From the NCBI GenBank assembly GCA_018242065.1, contig JAFECQ010000011.1, forward strand, positions 1 through 45,513: DNA of 45,513 bases, in the 5' to 3' direction. The stretch is from Pseudomonadota bacterium (GTDB taxonomy: Bacteria; Pseudomonadota; Alphaproteobacteria; UBA9655). The translations under genes and the position numbers were made by a program. Shown here in pieces: positions 21,252 through 29,760 of this stretch (position 1 is its first letter; every line of letters starts with the position of its first letter). Below the pieces are notes generated by a model. The model searched no databases and was not told where the DNA came from. It saw only the letters and a program-made list of their open reading frames with translations.

Positions 21252-24245
21252 CTATAAAATACCCCATTCGTCAGCCATTTCTATTGCTTTATCTATATCT
21301 CTTGCTCCAAATGGGCCTTCTAGAGTAGGAGCATTTAAAAATCTTCTAAAAGCAGCACGAATCGAAGCTTTTGTTGGTTCTACAGGAAGCTTTATAAGCT
21401 CATTAAGTTTCTCTTCGATAAATTTCTCTTTTGGCAATATTGCTGGAGCGTCTTTTTCTAGCACATCACGCATGTAATCATGAAAATCACGAGAAGCTCC
21501 ATCTAGGCAATAGCTAGGGGCAGCCATGGTTTTGTTAAAGTAGCGTTTTAAAGACTCGTCTCCTCGCTTTTTTGCTGTTATGTAACTCTGAACAATTGAA
21601 TTATGGATGTTGTTAAGGCGGTGCTGGGCCGAAACTCTATCATAGTCGTACCTGTTATTAGGATCACTGAAACTTAGATGGACCATGTGCGAGGTAAGGT
21701 TTAGTTCATTATAAATGCCTCGTGCAGCTTGCTCTAATAGAGCTGGTCGCATCTCAAATAATCTTTTAACATCATTAATTAAAGAAACTGCACGATAAAG
21801 TGTTGGACATAGTCGTTTAACGTCAACTAACATCTCATCAAAAATTCTTATATCATCGGGATTGGGGTCTCGTAGATAAAAACGCTGGATTCCTTCGTCC
21901 ATAACTTCGGTTTGAACTGCTTCTACTTTGCCACCTATAAATTTCAATAATTTTTCAAAAGTTTTAGGAGCAGCAACTGCAGCTTTGGTTCCATAAAGGC
22001 CATCTTCTCTAATTTCAAAGGCCGTATACCCTTTATCCCAATGCTCAAATATAGTTCTTCTTATCATACCCTGATTATGAACTTTGATACCTTCCAGATA
22101 TACAATTTTAGGAAGAGTACAGATTGCCATAGTTTCAAGAGCGTTTTCTAATTCTTTAGCAATAGGCGTATCTCCTCCAAAAGCTTTAGAAAGATGTGTA
22201 TAAATGAAGGTAGGAGTTTTTTTGGGCGCAGCGATGTTTTCTCCTGCTGCAATCCTATCTTCAAGTTGCCTTACCTTTCTATTATATTCTGCTTCAGCTG
22301 CAATTTGAGTAATATACCGACCTTTTCTTTGCTCTTCTGCCTGATATCCTTCAATGAATGCAAACTTATTAGCATCATCATCATACCCGACTAAGTCATG
22401 TAACTCTTTTCGTAGGGCAATTCCTTCAGGAAATAGAATTCTATCTATATTTTTCAGCTCCTCACCAATGGCTATCAAGGCTCCACCAGTTGCTTCCCTG
22501 CCTCTAAATTGTGCAAAAGGATCTTGAAACTCTGTGGCTGGAACGACATGGCGATGAAGTCTGGTTTCCAAACGATCAAAATGTCCATTAGAGTATAAAA
22601 GATTAATTTGATTCGCAGCCCCTGGAGTAATGTAACTTTGAGCAAGCTCTAAATTGTGAGGTGCATCTATTACGGGTTGATAGATGTTTAAGTTACAATT
22701 CAGAATGTCTGCAATAACAGTAACAATAAATTCTTTTCTTCTTTCTCTGATATTTGCCAAGATATCTCCTCGTGGAGGTATTTGGGTAGTAATATAATCT
22801 AGAAGAAGCCTATCGTTCCTAAATACGTTGTTTAGATTAGCTCTGTGTTGTGCTAAATCTTCTTTTGCAAGATGAAGAAAAAATAGACCTTCAGAAACAG
22901 TTAATCCTGCTCCAGGAAGCTCTTCTGGTAGGTCTATAAATAGTTCTTCCCTTAAATCATTAGCTTGAAGAGCTTCTCTTCCTCCTGGGATACCTCTTTT
23001 CAAAAAAGCATTAAAAGTTTTTACCCATGAATTTACCTCCTCCTCTTTAGCAATTACTTGCTCTTGGAAGTGCATAATTTCTTTATTACCTCTTAAAAAT
23101 TCAGGAAACTTACCCTCTCGAAGATCTGCAATAAGTTTTTCAGCTATTATTTCTCTACGACGAGCTGCTCCAGGTGCTTCTGGTGCTAAAGAGGCTTCAA
23201 TTAACTCTACAACTCTTTTAGGCGTAAGGTTGAGGGCATAATATCCACTTAGTTCGTGTCGTGGCATCAAGTGTTGATAGTAAGGCACTCTAACAGGGTT
23301 ACCTGGTCGTTGGAAAGTATAGGTTAAATCTTCATCAGAGTAGTGTTCACCCAGCAGTGATGACAGATCATTATCATTAGCTAAATCTGCCCACGCGTTT
23401 GCGATGATGTTTTCCATATTAGGATTAAGTTTCTTGAGTGTATCCGCCAATTCTTGAGCTTCTGCTGTGGGCTTTGCAACAATTGTCTTTTGGTTTAGAG
23501 CAGTTTCTATTGGCTTTCCTGTGATGCGAGCAACAACCCATCTTTTAGTGTCGGGGTCTACTCTATCCCAGTCCGGATATTTATTACTTGTCATAAGAAA
23601 ATTTACGATCTCTTCATCAGAAACGTGTGGAGGGAGGCCTGCTTTTATTTTAATAAAAGCATCAGGATAATCTTTTTGGCTTAGGAAAACCTCTAGATCT
23701 TTTCTCCTCGCTGTTTTTGTAATTTTAGCAACAACCCACGTTTTGTCCTCAGGATTTACTCTGTCCCAGTTCGGATATTTATTACTTGTCATAAGAAAAT
23801 TTACGATCTCTTCATCAGAAACGTGTGGAGGGAGGCCTGTTTTTATTTTAATAAAAGCATCAGGATAATCTTTTTGGCTTAGGAAAATCACTAAATCCTT
23901 TCTCCTCGCTGTTTTTGTAATTTTAGTAACAACCCACGTTTTGTCCTCAGGATTTACTCTATCCCAGTTCGGATATTTATTGCTTGTCATAAGAAAATTT
24001 ACGATCTCTTCATCAGAAACGTGTGGAGGGAGGCCTGCTTTTATTTGAATAAAAGCACCAGGATAATCATTCTGATCTAGAAAGACTTTTAACATTCCTC
24101 TTTCTGCGGTTAGGTGCATTTTTGCTTTAAGAGGTACTGTCCTCGTGCTCTTTATCATATCATCTGCTGGCATGCTCATGGCAGGCGAATTGAGAATTGC
24201 GGAAGTTGATAAGAAGGACAACAAAATTGAAATATGAAACTTCAT
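21252..24245 (-). CDS. large secreted repeat protein with OTU-like region (catalytic Cys apparently replaced)
   Basis: A 997-residue protein with signal peptide at 1-25. Three nearly identical 66-residue repeats start at residues 49, 115 and 181 (core FLSQKDYPDAFIKIKAGLPP). Residues ~325-560 look like a divergent OTU deubiquitinase fold: an N-terminal ELSGYYALNLTPKRVVELI at 331-349, where active enzymes have a G-x-C-[GL]-[FY] motif, and a C-terminal LNIYQP...INLLYSNGHFDRLE with candidate catalytic H555. The nucleophile position would be S333, not Cys. Residues 560-997 are helical and unrecognised. It is a tandem paralogue of the 703-aa protein, with a conserved promoter. OTU assignment is inference; a secreted ubiquitin-related role would fit an intracellular lifestyle. 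Confidence 0.6.
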   Translation of the reverse strand: MKFHISILLSFLSTSAILNSPAMSMPADDMIKSTRTVPLKAKMHLTAERGMLKVFLDQNDYPGAFIQIKAGLPPHVSDEEIVNFLMTSNKYPNWDRVNPEDKTWVVTKITKTARRKDLVIFLSQKDYPDAFIKIKTGLPPHVSDEEIVNFLMTSNKYPNWDRVNPEDKTWVVAKITKTARRKDLEVFLSQKDYPDAFIKIKAGLPPHVSDEEIVNFLMTSNKYPDWDRVDPDTKRWVVARITGKPIETALNQKTIVAKPTAEAQELADTLKKLNPNMENIIANAWADLANDNDLSSLLGEHYSDEDLTYTFQRPGNPVRVPYYQHLMPRHELSGYYALNLTPKRVVELIEASLAPEAPGAARRREIIAEKLIADLREGKFPEFLRGNKEIMHFQEQVIAKEEEVNSWVKTFNAFLKRGIPGGREALQANDLREELFIDLPEELPGAGLTVSEGLFFLHLAKEDLAQHRANLNNVFRNDRLLLDYITTQIPPRGDILANIRERRKEFIVTVIADILNCNLNIYQPVIDAPHNLELAQSYITPGAANQINLLYSNGHFDRLETRLHRHVVPATEFQDPFAQFRGREATGGALIAIGEELKNIDRILFPEGIALRKELHDLVGYDDDANKFAFIEGYQAEEQRKGRYITQIAAEAEYNRKVRQLEDRIAAGENIAAPKKTPTFIYTHLSKAFGGDTPIAKELENALETMAICTLPKIVYLEGIKVHNQGMIRRTIFEHWDKGYTAFEIREDGLYGTKAAVAAPKTFEKLLKFIGGKVEAVQTEVMDEGIQRFYLRDPNPDDIRIFDEMLVDVKRLCPTLYRAVSLINDVKRLFEMRPALLEQAARGIYNELNLTSHMVHLSFSDPNNRYDYDRVSAQHRLNNIHNSIVQSYITAKKRGDESLKRYFNKTMAAPSYCLDGASRDFHDYMRDVLEKDAPAILPKEKFIEEKLNELIKLPVEPTKASIRAAFRRFLNAPTLEGPFGARDIDKAIEMADEWGIL
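23508..24101 (-). repeat. three tandem 198-bp coding repeats
   Basis: Units at 24101-23904, 23903-23706 and 23705-23508 encode the three 66-residue repeats of the 997-aa protein. Identical landmarks (TTACGATCTC on the plus strand) recur at 23603, 23801 and 23999, exactly 198 bases apart. The near identity at DNA level indicates recent amplification or gene-conversion homogenisation. Confidence 0.9.
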
Positions 24246-24286
24246 AAAAACACCTAATACCTAATATATATATAACCACTATGCTT

Positions 24287-24314
24287 AATATAGTTACACT
24301 ACTTTAAATTGCAA
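24287..24314 (-). promoter_or_regulatory. promoter of the 997-aa gene
   Basis: On the minus strand TTGCAA (24314-24309) and TATATT (24292-24287) are 16 bases apart, 42 bases before the gene. The same element with the same spacing precedes the 703-aa paralogue (26877-26850), so it has been kept through duplication. Confidence 0.6.
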
Positions 24315-24384
24315 TAAAAAACATTGCCTTAAGAAAAGAAACAGCCTACATCGCAATTCGTTGTTTTATACAGGATTCAGCCTT

Positions 24385-24425
24385 TTAAAAGATCTTGAAG
24401 TGCTCTTTGTTCATGGGATTGTTGC
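24385..24425 (-). pseudogene. fossil 3' end of the SDR gene
   Basis: Reads MNKEHFKIF and a stop (24414-24385, minus strand), against MNKGHFEIF and stop at the end of the intact SDR gene at 26950. Preceding and following bases also match until about 24425. It marks the junction of the tandem duplication that created the 997/703-aa pair. Confidence 0.75.
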
Positions 24426-24703
24426 AATCTGAAAGGATGATTTTATACGTTTGAGCTTATATCTTGATTTATCCACTGTTTAACCATAAGCAATTTGATT
24501 GATATACTTCGGTTTTACAACCCTCAATATGCAAGTTTGGATATTCGGGACAAGAGAATGAGCTGTCTTATTGGTAACTTAAGAGACTATTTGATACACC
24601 AGGAGAAAACGTTTTAAAAATAGAGTGGCTAATTTAAAATGCTTTTTCTTAATCAAACTTTATCTTTAACTTAAATGCCTAATATGCCAGTCGCTTCTAT
24701 TTT

Positions 24704-26815
24704 TTACATTTCAAATTTCAATATTGGTTCGAAATTTTTAGGGTCGGCGTCTTCATCTTTTGTTCCATAAAGACCATCTGGCTTGATTTCAAAGGCCATG
24801 TATTCCCTCTCCCAATGCTCAAGTATGGTTTCCCTTACTTTACGCTGATTATGGATTCTAAGGCCTGCTGGATAAGTAATTTTAGGAAAACCACATAGCT
24901 CGAGCTTCTCATCGAGAGCGCTTTCTATCTCTGCTGGATCTATTTTTATTTTGGATTTAGAGAGGTGAGTAAAAATATAAGAAGAAACTATTCTGGACTT
25001 GCAATATATTTCTGCTGCCGTAATATTATCTTCAAGAACTTTTACTCTTTTGTTATATTCAGCTTCAGCTGCGGCTCGAGTAACATCATGACCCTTTACC
25101 CTCTCATCTTCCTGATATCCTTCAATGAAGGCATCTTTTTTTTCGCCAGCATATCCGGTTAAGTTATGCAACTCTGTCCGTAGATTATTCAAGTTATTAG
25201 TTAAATTGTTACGTATGTTTTGTAGTGCCTCACCGATGACTACTACGGTTCCCTCACTGGCCTCCCTACCTTTAAATTGAGCAAAAGGATCCTGAAATTC
25301 AGTGGGTGGAACGACATGGCGATGAAGCTTGGTTTCCAAACGATCAAAATGCCCATTAGTGTACAAGAGATTAAGTTGTTTTACAGCCCCTGGGGTAACG
25401 TAACTGTGAACAAGCTCTAAATCGTGAGGTGTATCTTTTGCCGGTTGATAGATATTTAGGTTAAAATTCATAATGTTTGCAATAACAGTAACAATAAATT
25501 CTTTTCTTTTTTCTTTGATGCCTCTGAAAATATCTTCCCGAGGAGATATTTGAGCAGTAATATAATCTAAAAGAAGCCTATCATTCATAAACACGGCGTT
25601 TAGCTTGGCCCTGTGTTGAGCCAACTCTTCTTTTGCGAGATGAAGAAAGTATAGACCTTCAGAAACGGTTAATCTTGCTTCAGGAAGCTCTTCTGGAAGA
25701 TTTATAAATAATTCTTCCGTTAAATCATTAGCTTGAAGAGCTTCTTTTCCTGGGACGCCGATTCCTCTTCCCAAAAAAGCATTAAAAGTTTTTACCCATC
25801 TGGCTACCTCCGTTTCTTTAGCAATTACTTGCTCCTGGAGATGCACAATTTCTTTATTATTTCTTAATAAGGCAGGAAGCTTATTCCCCCTGAGATCTGC
25901 GTTGAACCCTTCAGCTATCATCTCCTTATAACGAGTTGGTCCAGGTGTCCCCAATAAGGCTGCTTCTAATTGTAGCAGAACTCTTTTAGGAGTAAGGCCG
26001 AGAGCATAATATCCATTTAGTTCATGTGGAGGCATAAGATGCTTATAGAAAAGCGCTCTAACAGGATTACCTGGTTGTTGGAAAGTATAGGTTAGATCTT
26101 CATCAGAATATTGATCACCCAGCATTAATGCTGGGTCTTGATCTTTCATCACATCTGCCCAAGCAGCTGCGAGGTGGTCTTCCATGTCAGGATTAAGTTT
26201 TTTGAGTGTAACTGCCAACTCTTCAGTTTTTCCTGCAGGTTTCGTAACATCCTCTCGTCGATCTAGATCAGTTGGTATGGGCTTCCCAGTGATTCTAAAA
26301 CAAACCCAAGCTTTATCCTCAGGATCTAGTATATCCCATTCCTGATACTTATTACTCTTCATAAGAAAGTTTATAATCTCTGCATCGGAACAAGTGAGAG
26401 TTGCCCTTAATGATTTAAAAGCTGCGGGGTAATTTTGTTTATTTAGAAAATACTCTAGGCTCATTCTCTTCTCTGATTTTCCTGTAATGTTACTAGCAAC
26501 CCAAGCTTTAGCTTCAGGAGCTAATTTATCCCATTCCGGGTGCTTATTACTCTTCATAAGAAAATCTACAATCTCTATATCCGGACAGGTTGCAGGAATG
26601 GTAGCTCTCAGTGATCTAAAAGCAGTTGGATAATCTTGCTTGCTTAGAAAATCTTCTAAGTCTTTTCTTCTTTCTGTTGTTAAGTCCTCTTTAATTTTAG
26701 GACGGATTGTCGGTGTATTCTCTCTTACATCGTCGCGCCCCATGCTCAAGGCGGGAGAACTGATAATTGCGGAAGTTGATAAGAAGCACAACAAAATTGG
26801 AGCATAAAATTTCAT
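24704..26815 (-). CDS. large secreted repeat protein, C-terminally shortened paralogue of the 997-aa protein
   Basis: A 703-residue protein with signal peptide (PILLCFLSTSAIISSPALS), two diverged ~67-residue repeats starting near residues 50 and 117, and the same OTU-like region: ELNGYYALGLTPKRV at 265-279, where the nucleophile position is N267, and LNIYQP...LNLLYTNGHFDRLE with H489. It aligns with the 997-aa protein to about its residue 769 and then stops, lacking the last ~230 residues. Both paralogues therefore keep the His-side motif and lack the Cys, which suggests a non-catalytic or alternative use. It lies directly downstream of the SDR gene on the same strand but has its own promoter. 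Confidence 0.6.
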   Translation of the reverse strand: MKFYAPILLCFLSTSAIISSPALSMGRDDVRENTPTIRPKIKEDLTTERRKDLEDFLSKQDYPTAFRSLRATIPATCPDIEIVDFLMKSNKHPEWDKLAPEAKAWVASNITGKSEKRMSLEYFLNKQNYPAAFKSLRATLTCSDAEIINFLMKSNKYQEWDILDPEDKAWVCFRITGKPIPTDLDRREDVTKPAGKTEELAVTLKKLNPDMEDHLAAAWADVMKDQDPALMLGDQYSDEDLTYTFQQPGNPVRALFYKHLMPPHELNGYYALGLTPKRVLLQLEAALLGTPGPTRYKEMIAEGFNADLRGNKLPALLRNNKEIVHLQEQVIAKETEVARWVKTFNAFLGRGIGVPGKEALQANDLTEELFINLPEELPEARLTVSEGLYFLHLAKEELAQHRAKLNAVFMNDRLLLDYITAQISPREDIFRGIKEKRKEFIVTVIANIMNFNLNIYQPAKDTPHDLELVHSYVTPGAVKQLNLLYTNGHFDRLETKLHRHVVPPTEFQDPFAQFKGREASEGTVVVIGEALQNIRNNLTNNLNNLRTELHNLTGYAGEKKDAFIEGYQEDERVKGHDVTRAAAEAEYNKRVKVLEDNITAAEIYCKSRIVSSYIFTHLSKSKIKIDPAEIESALDEKLELCGFPKITYPAGLRIHNQRKVRETILEHWEREYMAFEIKPDGLYGTKDEDADPKNFEPILKFEM
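26273..26668 (-). repeat. two diverged coding repeats in the 703-aa gene
   Basis: Two ~200-bp units encode KDLEDFLSKQDYPTAFRSLR... and SLEYFLNKQNYPAAFKSLR..., each continuing to a FLMKSNK..EWD block and AWV.. NITGK/RITGK. They are clearly related to the three 66-residue repeats of the neighbouring paralogue but are much more diverged from each other. Confidence 0.75.
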
Positions 26816-26849
26816 AATAATACCCTATAGAACTATAATCGCTACCCAA

Positions 26850-26877
26850 GATATAGTAACTCTACTTTAGTTTGCAA
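26850..26877 (-). promoter_or_regulatory. promoter of the 703-aa gene
   Basis: Minus-strand TTGCAA (26877-26872) and TATATC (26855-26850), spacing 16. This is the same element as upstream of the 997-aa gene. Confidence 0.6.
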
Positions 26878-26949
26878 TAGAAGAAAGTCTTTTTTAAGGA
26901 AAAAGTCTCTTGCATTGCGATTCATCGTTTTATACAGGATTCAGTCGTT

Positions 26950-27714
26950 TTAAAAGATCTCGAAGTGCCCTTTGTTCATTGGGTTGTTTGCTCTATCCTG
27001 TACGAGATTTTGAGCATTAAGAACTTCTCCATGCCAAGGACATGCATCTTCGGCAAGGCAAACGAAAGCTTCAGTAATATCATCTGGCAAATGGAGGGTC
27101 GTAGGATCTTGTCCAGGCATCCATTCTGCACACATATCCGTATTGACTGAACCTGGATCGATTAGGTTGACTTTAAAGCCAAGGTTCTTGACTTCTGCTG
27201 CATAGGTTTTTGCCATCATTTCAAGAGCAGCTTTACTAACGCCATAGACACCCCAATAAGGGGTCGGGTTTTTTGCAACTTCGCTTGTGACAAAGATAAT
27301 ACGCGCATTTTGTGATGTCATCAGAAGTGGTTCAAAGGCTTTTAAAAGGTGCCAATTGGCATGAAGATTTGTTGTCATGATGCGATGCCAAGAGGTTGGC
27401 GTTATATGCGTCATAGGTGTAAGACCGCCAAGAATGGCTGCATTTCCAATTAAAATATCCAAGCGCCCAAACCGCTCAGCGATTGATTTTGCGAAATCAT
27501 CAATGCGCGGTAAGTCAGTCAAATCGAAAGGGACGAGAACCGCTGGTGGTCCATACTTTTGCATTTCATCATCTATACGCTCAAGATCAGCAGATGAGCG
27601 AGCAACGAGGATCAATTGAGCTCCCTCTTGTGCAAAGCGTTTGGCGACGGCTGCTCCAATTCCACGAGAAGCGCCTGTAATGAGGGCAATTTTATTCTGG
27701 AGTCTGTGTGTCAT
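26950..27714 (-). CDS. short-chain dehydrogenase/reductase (YciK-like SDR)
   Basis: A 254-residue classical SDR oxidoreductase. It has the cofactor motif TGASRGIG near residue 14, the NAAILGG (NNAG-type) strand motif, catalytic Ser in FVTSEV, and YGVSK as Y-x-x-x-K; PGSVNTDM follows. The substrate is unknown. I use ATG 27714; an in-frame TTG at 27723 is less likely. The start overlaps the end of cvpA by 23 bases, indicating coupling. In many alphaproteobacteria a similar SDR follows cvpA-purF; here purF is missing between them. The last ten codons are duplicated as a fossil at 24385-24414. Confidence 0.88.
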   Translation of the reverse strand: MTHRLQNKIALITGASRGIGAAVAKRFAQEGAQLILVARSSADLERIDDEMQKYGPPAVLVPFDLTDLPRIDDFAKSIAERFGRLDILIGNAAILGGLTPMTHITPTSWHRIMTTNLHANWHLLKAFEPLLMTSQNARIIFVTSEVAKNPTPYWGVYGVSKAALEMMAKTYAAEVKNLGFKVNLIDPGSVNTDMCAEWMPGQDPTTLHLPDDITEAFVCLAEDACPWHGEVLNAQNLVQDRANNPMNKGHFEIF

Positions 27715-28381
27715 CTTTTTCAATAAGCATTTCTAAGCCGCCTGTAGTGGGTGGAGGTGTTTTTTTAGGAGAGGTTGGTTTTAAAGTTGAAAGGTTTTTA
27801 ACTGTTTCATCAAGATTAGGAAGTGCATTCTCAAGAAGATCTTTGGCATCTAAGGGGTTAATTTTGGTGGCTCCTTTCAGATCTTGAGGAAGATAGCCTT
27901 TGGGAATAAAGCGTTTAAGTTCGAGAGCTCCTTGTGCAATCAAGGGAATAAGGCGCGCAGTCTTAACACTTGGAGGAACTTCATCTGCGGGATAAAAAGA
28001 GTTCATAACAAGATAAATAATACATATAACAAGTACGCCACGCACAAATCCAAAGACAAGTCCTAAAGAACGATCTAGGCCACCAAAGATGCTCCCTTTG
28101 ACACTTGATGAGATCAATCGACTGATAAGAATAAAAACGCCTAGAGAAAGAAGAAAAAGGATGCCTGCCACAACCGCATCAGCAATCATCAGATTCTGGA
28201 TGTATTGACGACCCAAGGGACGAAATAGAGGAAGTCCATAAAAAACAACGACGAATGCACCGATCCATCCAGCTATTCCTAAGATTTCGCGTGTCGCTCC
28301 TCTTAGAACGCCGATCAAAACCGAAAGTCCAATAACGGCAATGATAGCAAGGTCAATCATGTTAAAAGTTTGTGAAACCAC
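27692..28381 (-). CDS. cvpA: CvpA family membrane protein
   Basis: A 229-residue inner-membrane protein with four hydrophobic segments in the first ~160 residues. It starts FNMIDLAIIAVIGLSVLIGVLRGATREILGIAGW, the standard CvpA N-terminus (D-x-x-...-G-x-x-R-G-x-x-[RK]-E). The soluble C-terminus is Lys/Pro/Thr-rich (TSPKKTPPPTTGG). CvpA was named for colicin V export and contributes to envelope stress resistance; its exact mechanism is unclear. It starts 2 bases after radA and overlaps the SDR gene, so all three form one operon. Confidence 0.88.
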   Translation of the reverse strand: MVSQTFNMIDLAIIAVIGLSVLIGVLRGATREILGIAGWIGAFVVVFYGLPLFRPLGRQYIQNLMIADAVVAGILFLLSLGVFILISRLISSSVKGSIFGGLDRSLGLVFGFVRGVLVICIIYLVMNSFYPADEVPPSVKTARLIPLIAQGALELKRFIPKGYLPQDLKGATKINPLDAKDLLENALPNLDETVKNLSTLKPTSPKKTPPPTTGGLEMLIEKDDTQTPE

Positions 28382-28383
28382 TT

Positions 28384-29760
28384 TTATGCTCCATAGGCCC
28401 TACGAGATTTAGGCTTTGCCTCACAATAATTAGCCAGTTCTGCAATATGTGCAAGGGGAATAAGTGCCATTTCAGGAAAGTTGAAAGGCTTTGTGGGCTT
28501 AGGAATAAATGCCGTTTTAAAGCCAAGCTTAAAAGCTTCTTTAAGTCGAGCTTCTTGTTGACTGATGGGTCGTATTTCTCCTGAAAGCCCAACCTCACCA
28601 AAGAAAATGGCATCATTTGGAAGAGATGTATTCGCAAGAGAAGATAAAAGAGAAGCGGCTACGGCAAGATCGGCTGCAGGCTCAGAGATTCTAAGACCAC
28701 CCGCAACATTTAAGAAAACATCTCGATTCCCGCACACAAGTCCGCACCGAGCTTCAAGAACGGCGAGGATCATTGAAAGACGTCCTGAATCCCACCCCAC
28801 CACAGCACGTCTTGGTGTCGCTAGGGATGAGGTTGTGATTAAGCTTTGAATTTCGACCAGAAGGGGGCGGGTGCCCTCAATTCCTGCAAAAACACATGAA
28901 CCTGTTACATCTTCCGTTCGATGAGGCAGAAAGAGAGCAGAGGGGTTTGATACTTCCTGCAGTCCCTTATCCGTCATTTCAAAAACACCGATTTCATCAG
29001 TTGGACCAAAACGATTTTTGACAGAACGAAGGATTCGAAAATGATGACCTCTTTCACCTTCAAAATACAACACTGTATCAACCATATGTTCCAGAACGCG
29101 TGGTCCAGCAATTAAGCCTTCTTTCGTCACATGGCCAACGATAATGATGGTGACATCATATTTTTTAGCAAAACGAATCAATTCATGTGCGCTTGCCCGC
29201 ACCTGTGAAACACTTCCAGGGGCCGCGTCGAGTGCTTCTACATACATAGTTTGAATAGAATCAATAACCGCAACTCGAGGACCCTGGTGAAGCGATTTTA
29301 AAATATCACCAATATGAGTTGTCGTTGCCAGATGTACCGGGGAAGACGAAACTTGAAGACGTTTTGCACGAAGACGGACTTGGTCCGCTGCTTCTTCACC
29401 TGAAATATAAGCACAAAGTACTTTTTGGCTAATAATAGCCGCTACTTGAAGCATAAGTGTGGATTTTCCAATACCCGGGTCGCCTCCAACTAAAAGAACA
29501 GAACCAGGGACGAGCCCCCCTCCGCAGACACGATCGAATTCTTCAATTCCCGTTAAAAGTCGGGGTAGGGGAGGAGAGACATCTTCTAGAGATGAGAATT
29601 CAATTTTTTGCGCCTTTTCAGTTGTTTTTTTCTGAAAAGAATCCACGGTTGTTTCTTCTATAAGTGAATTCCAACTCTGACAGTCCTCGCATTTGCCTGC
29701 CCATTTAGAGAAGCAACTTCCACATACTTGGCAAACATAGTGAATCGGTGACTTTGCCAT
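28384..29760 (-). CDS. radA: DNA repair protein RadA
   Basis: A 458-residue RecA-like ATPase that promotes branch migration during recombination. It has a four-cysteine zinc finger at the N-terminus (YVCQVCGSCFSKWAGKCEDCQSWNSL), Walker A GGDPGIGKSTLM, the RadA-specific KNRFG motif (SVKNRFGPTDEIGVFEM) and a C-terminal Lon-protease-like domain (GGLRISEPAADLAVAASLLSS). The length equals E. coli RadA (460 aa). The start shares one base with the mlaF stop (TAATG). Confidence 0.94.
   Translation of the reverse strand: MAKSPIHYVCQVCGSCFSKWAGKCEDCQSWNSLIEETTVDSFQKKTTEKAQKIEFSSLEDVSPPLPRLLTGIEEFDRVCGGGLVPGSVLLVGGDPGIGKSTLMLQVAAIISQKVLCAYISGEEAADQVRLRAKRLQVSSSPVHLATTTHIGDILKSLHQGPRVAVIDSIQTMYVEALDAAPGSVSQVRASAHELIRFAKKYDVTIIIVGHVTKEGLIAGPRVLEHMVDTVLYFEGERGHHFRILRSVKNRFGPTDEIGVFEMTDKGLQEVSNPSALFLPHRTEDVTGSCVFAGIEGTRPLLVEIQSLITTSSLATPRRAVVGWDSGRLSMILAVLEARCGLVCGNRDVFLNVAGGLRISEPAADLAVAASLLSSLANTSLPNDAIFFGEVGLSGEIRPISQQEARLKEAFKLGFKTAFIPKPTKPFNFPEMALIPLAHIAELANYCEAKPKSRRAYGA

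Larger units (their letters stand above)
24246..24703. other. intergenic duplication junction between the two paralogues
   Basis: This 458-base gap repeats the sequence found upstream of the 703-aa gene (26816-26985): first the promoter region, then TTTTATACAGGATTCAG, then the last ten codons of the SDR gene. Homology fades near 24425. The remainder (24430-24703) is AT-rich and holds no gene. Just after the 703-aa stop, ten codons reading KIEATGILGI vaguely resemble the C-terminal end of the 997-aa protein, possibly a leftover of an internal deletion. Confidence 0.6.

Noticed and set aside
23508..24101. CRISPR-like array
   Set aside because: The 198-bp repeats have no spacers and are in-frame codons of the 997-aa protein; no cas genes are present.
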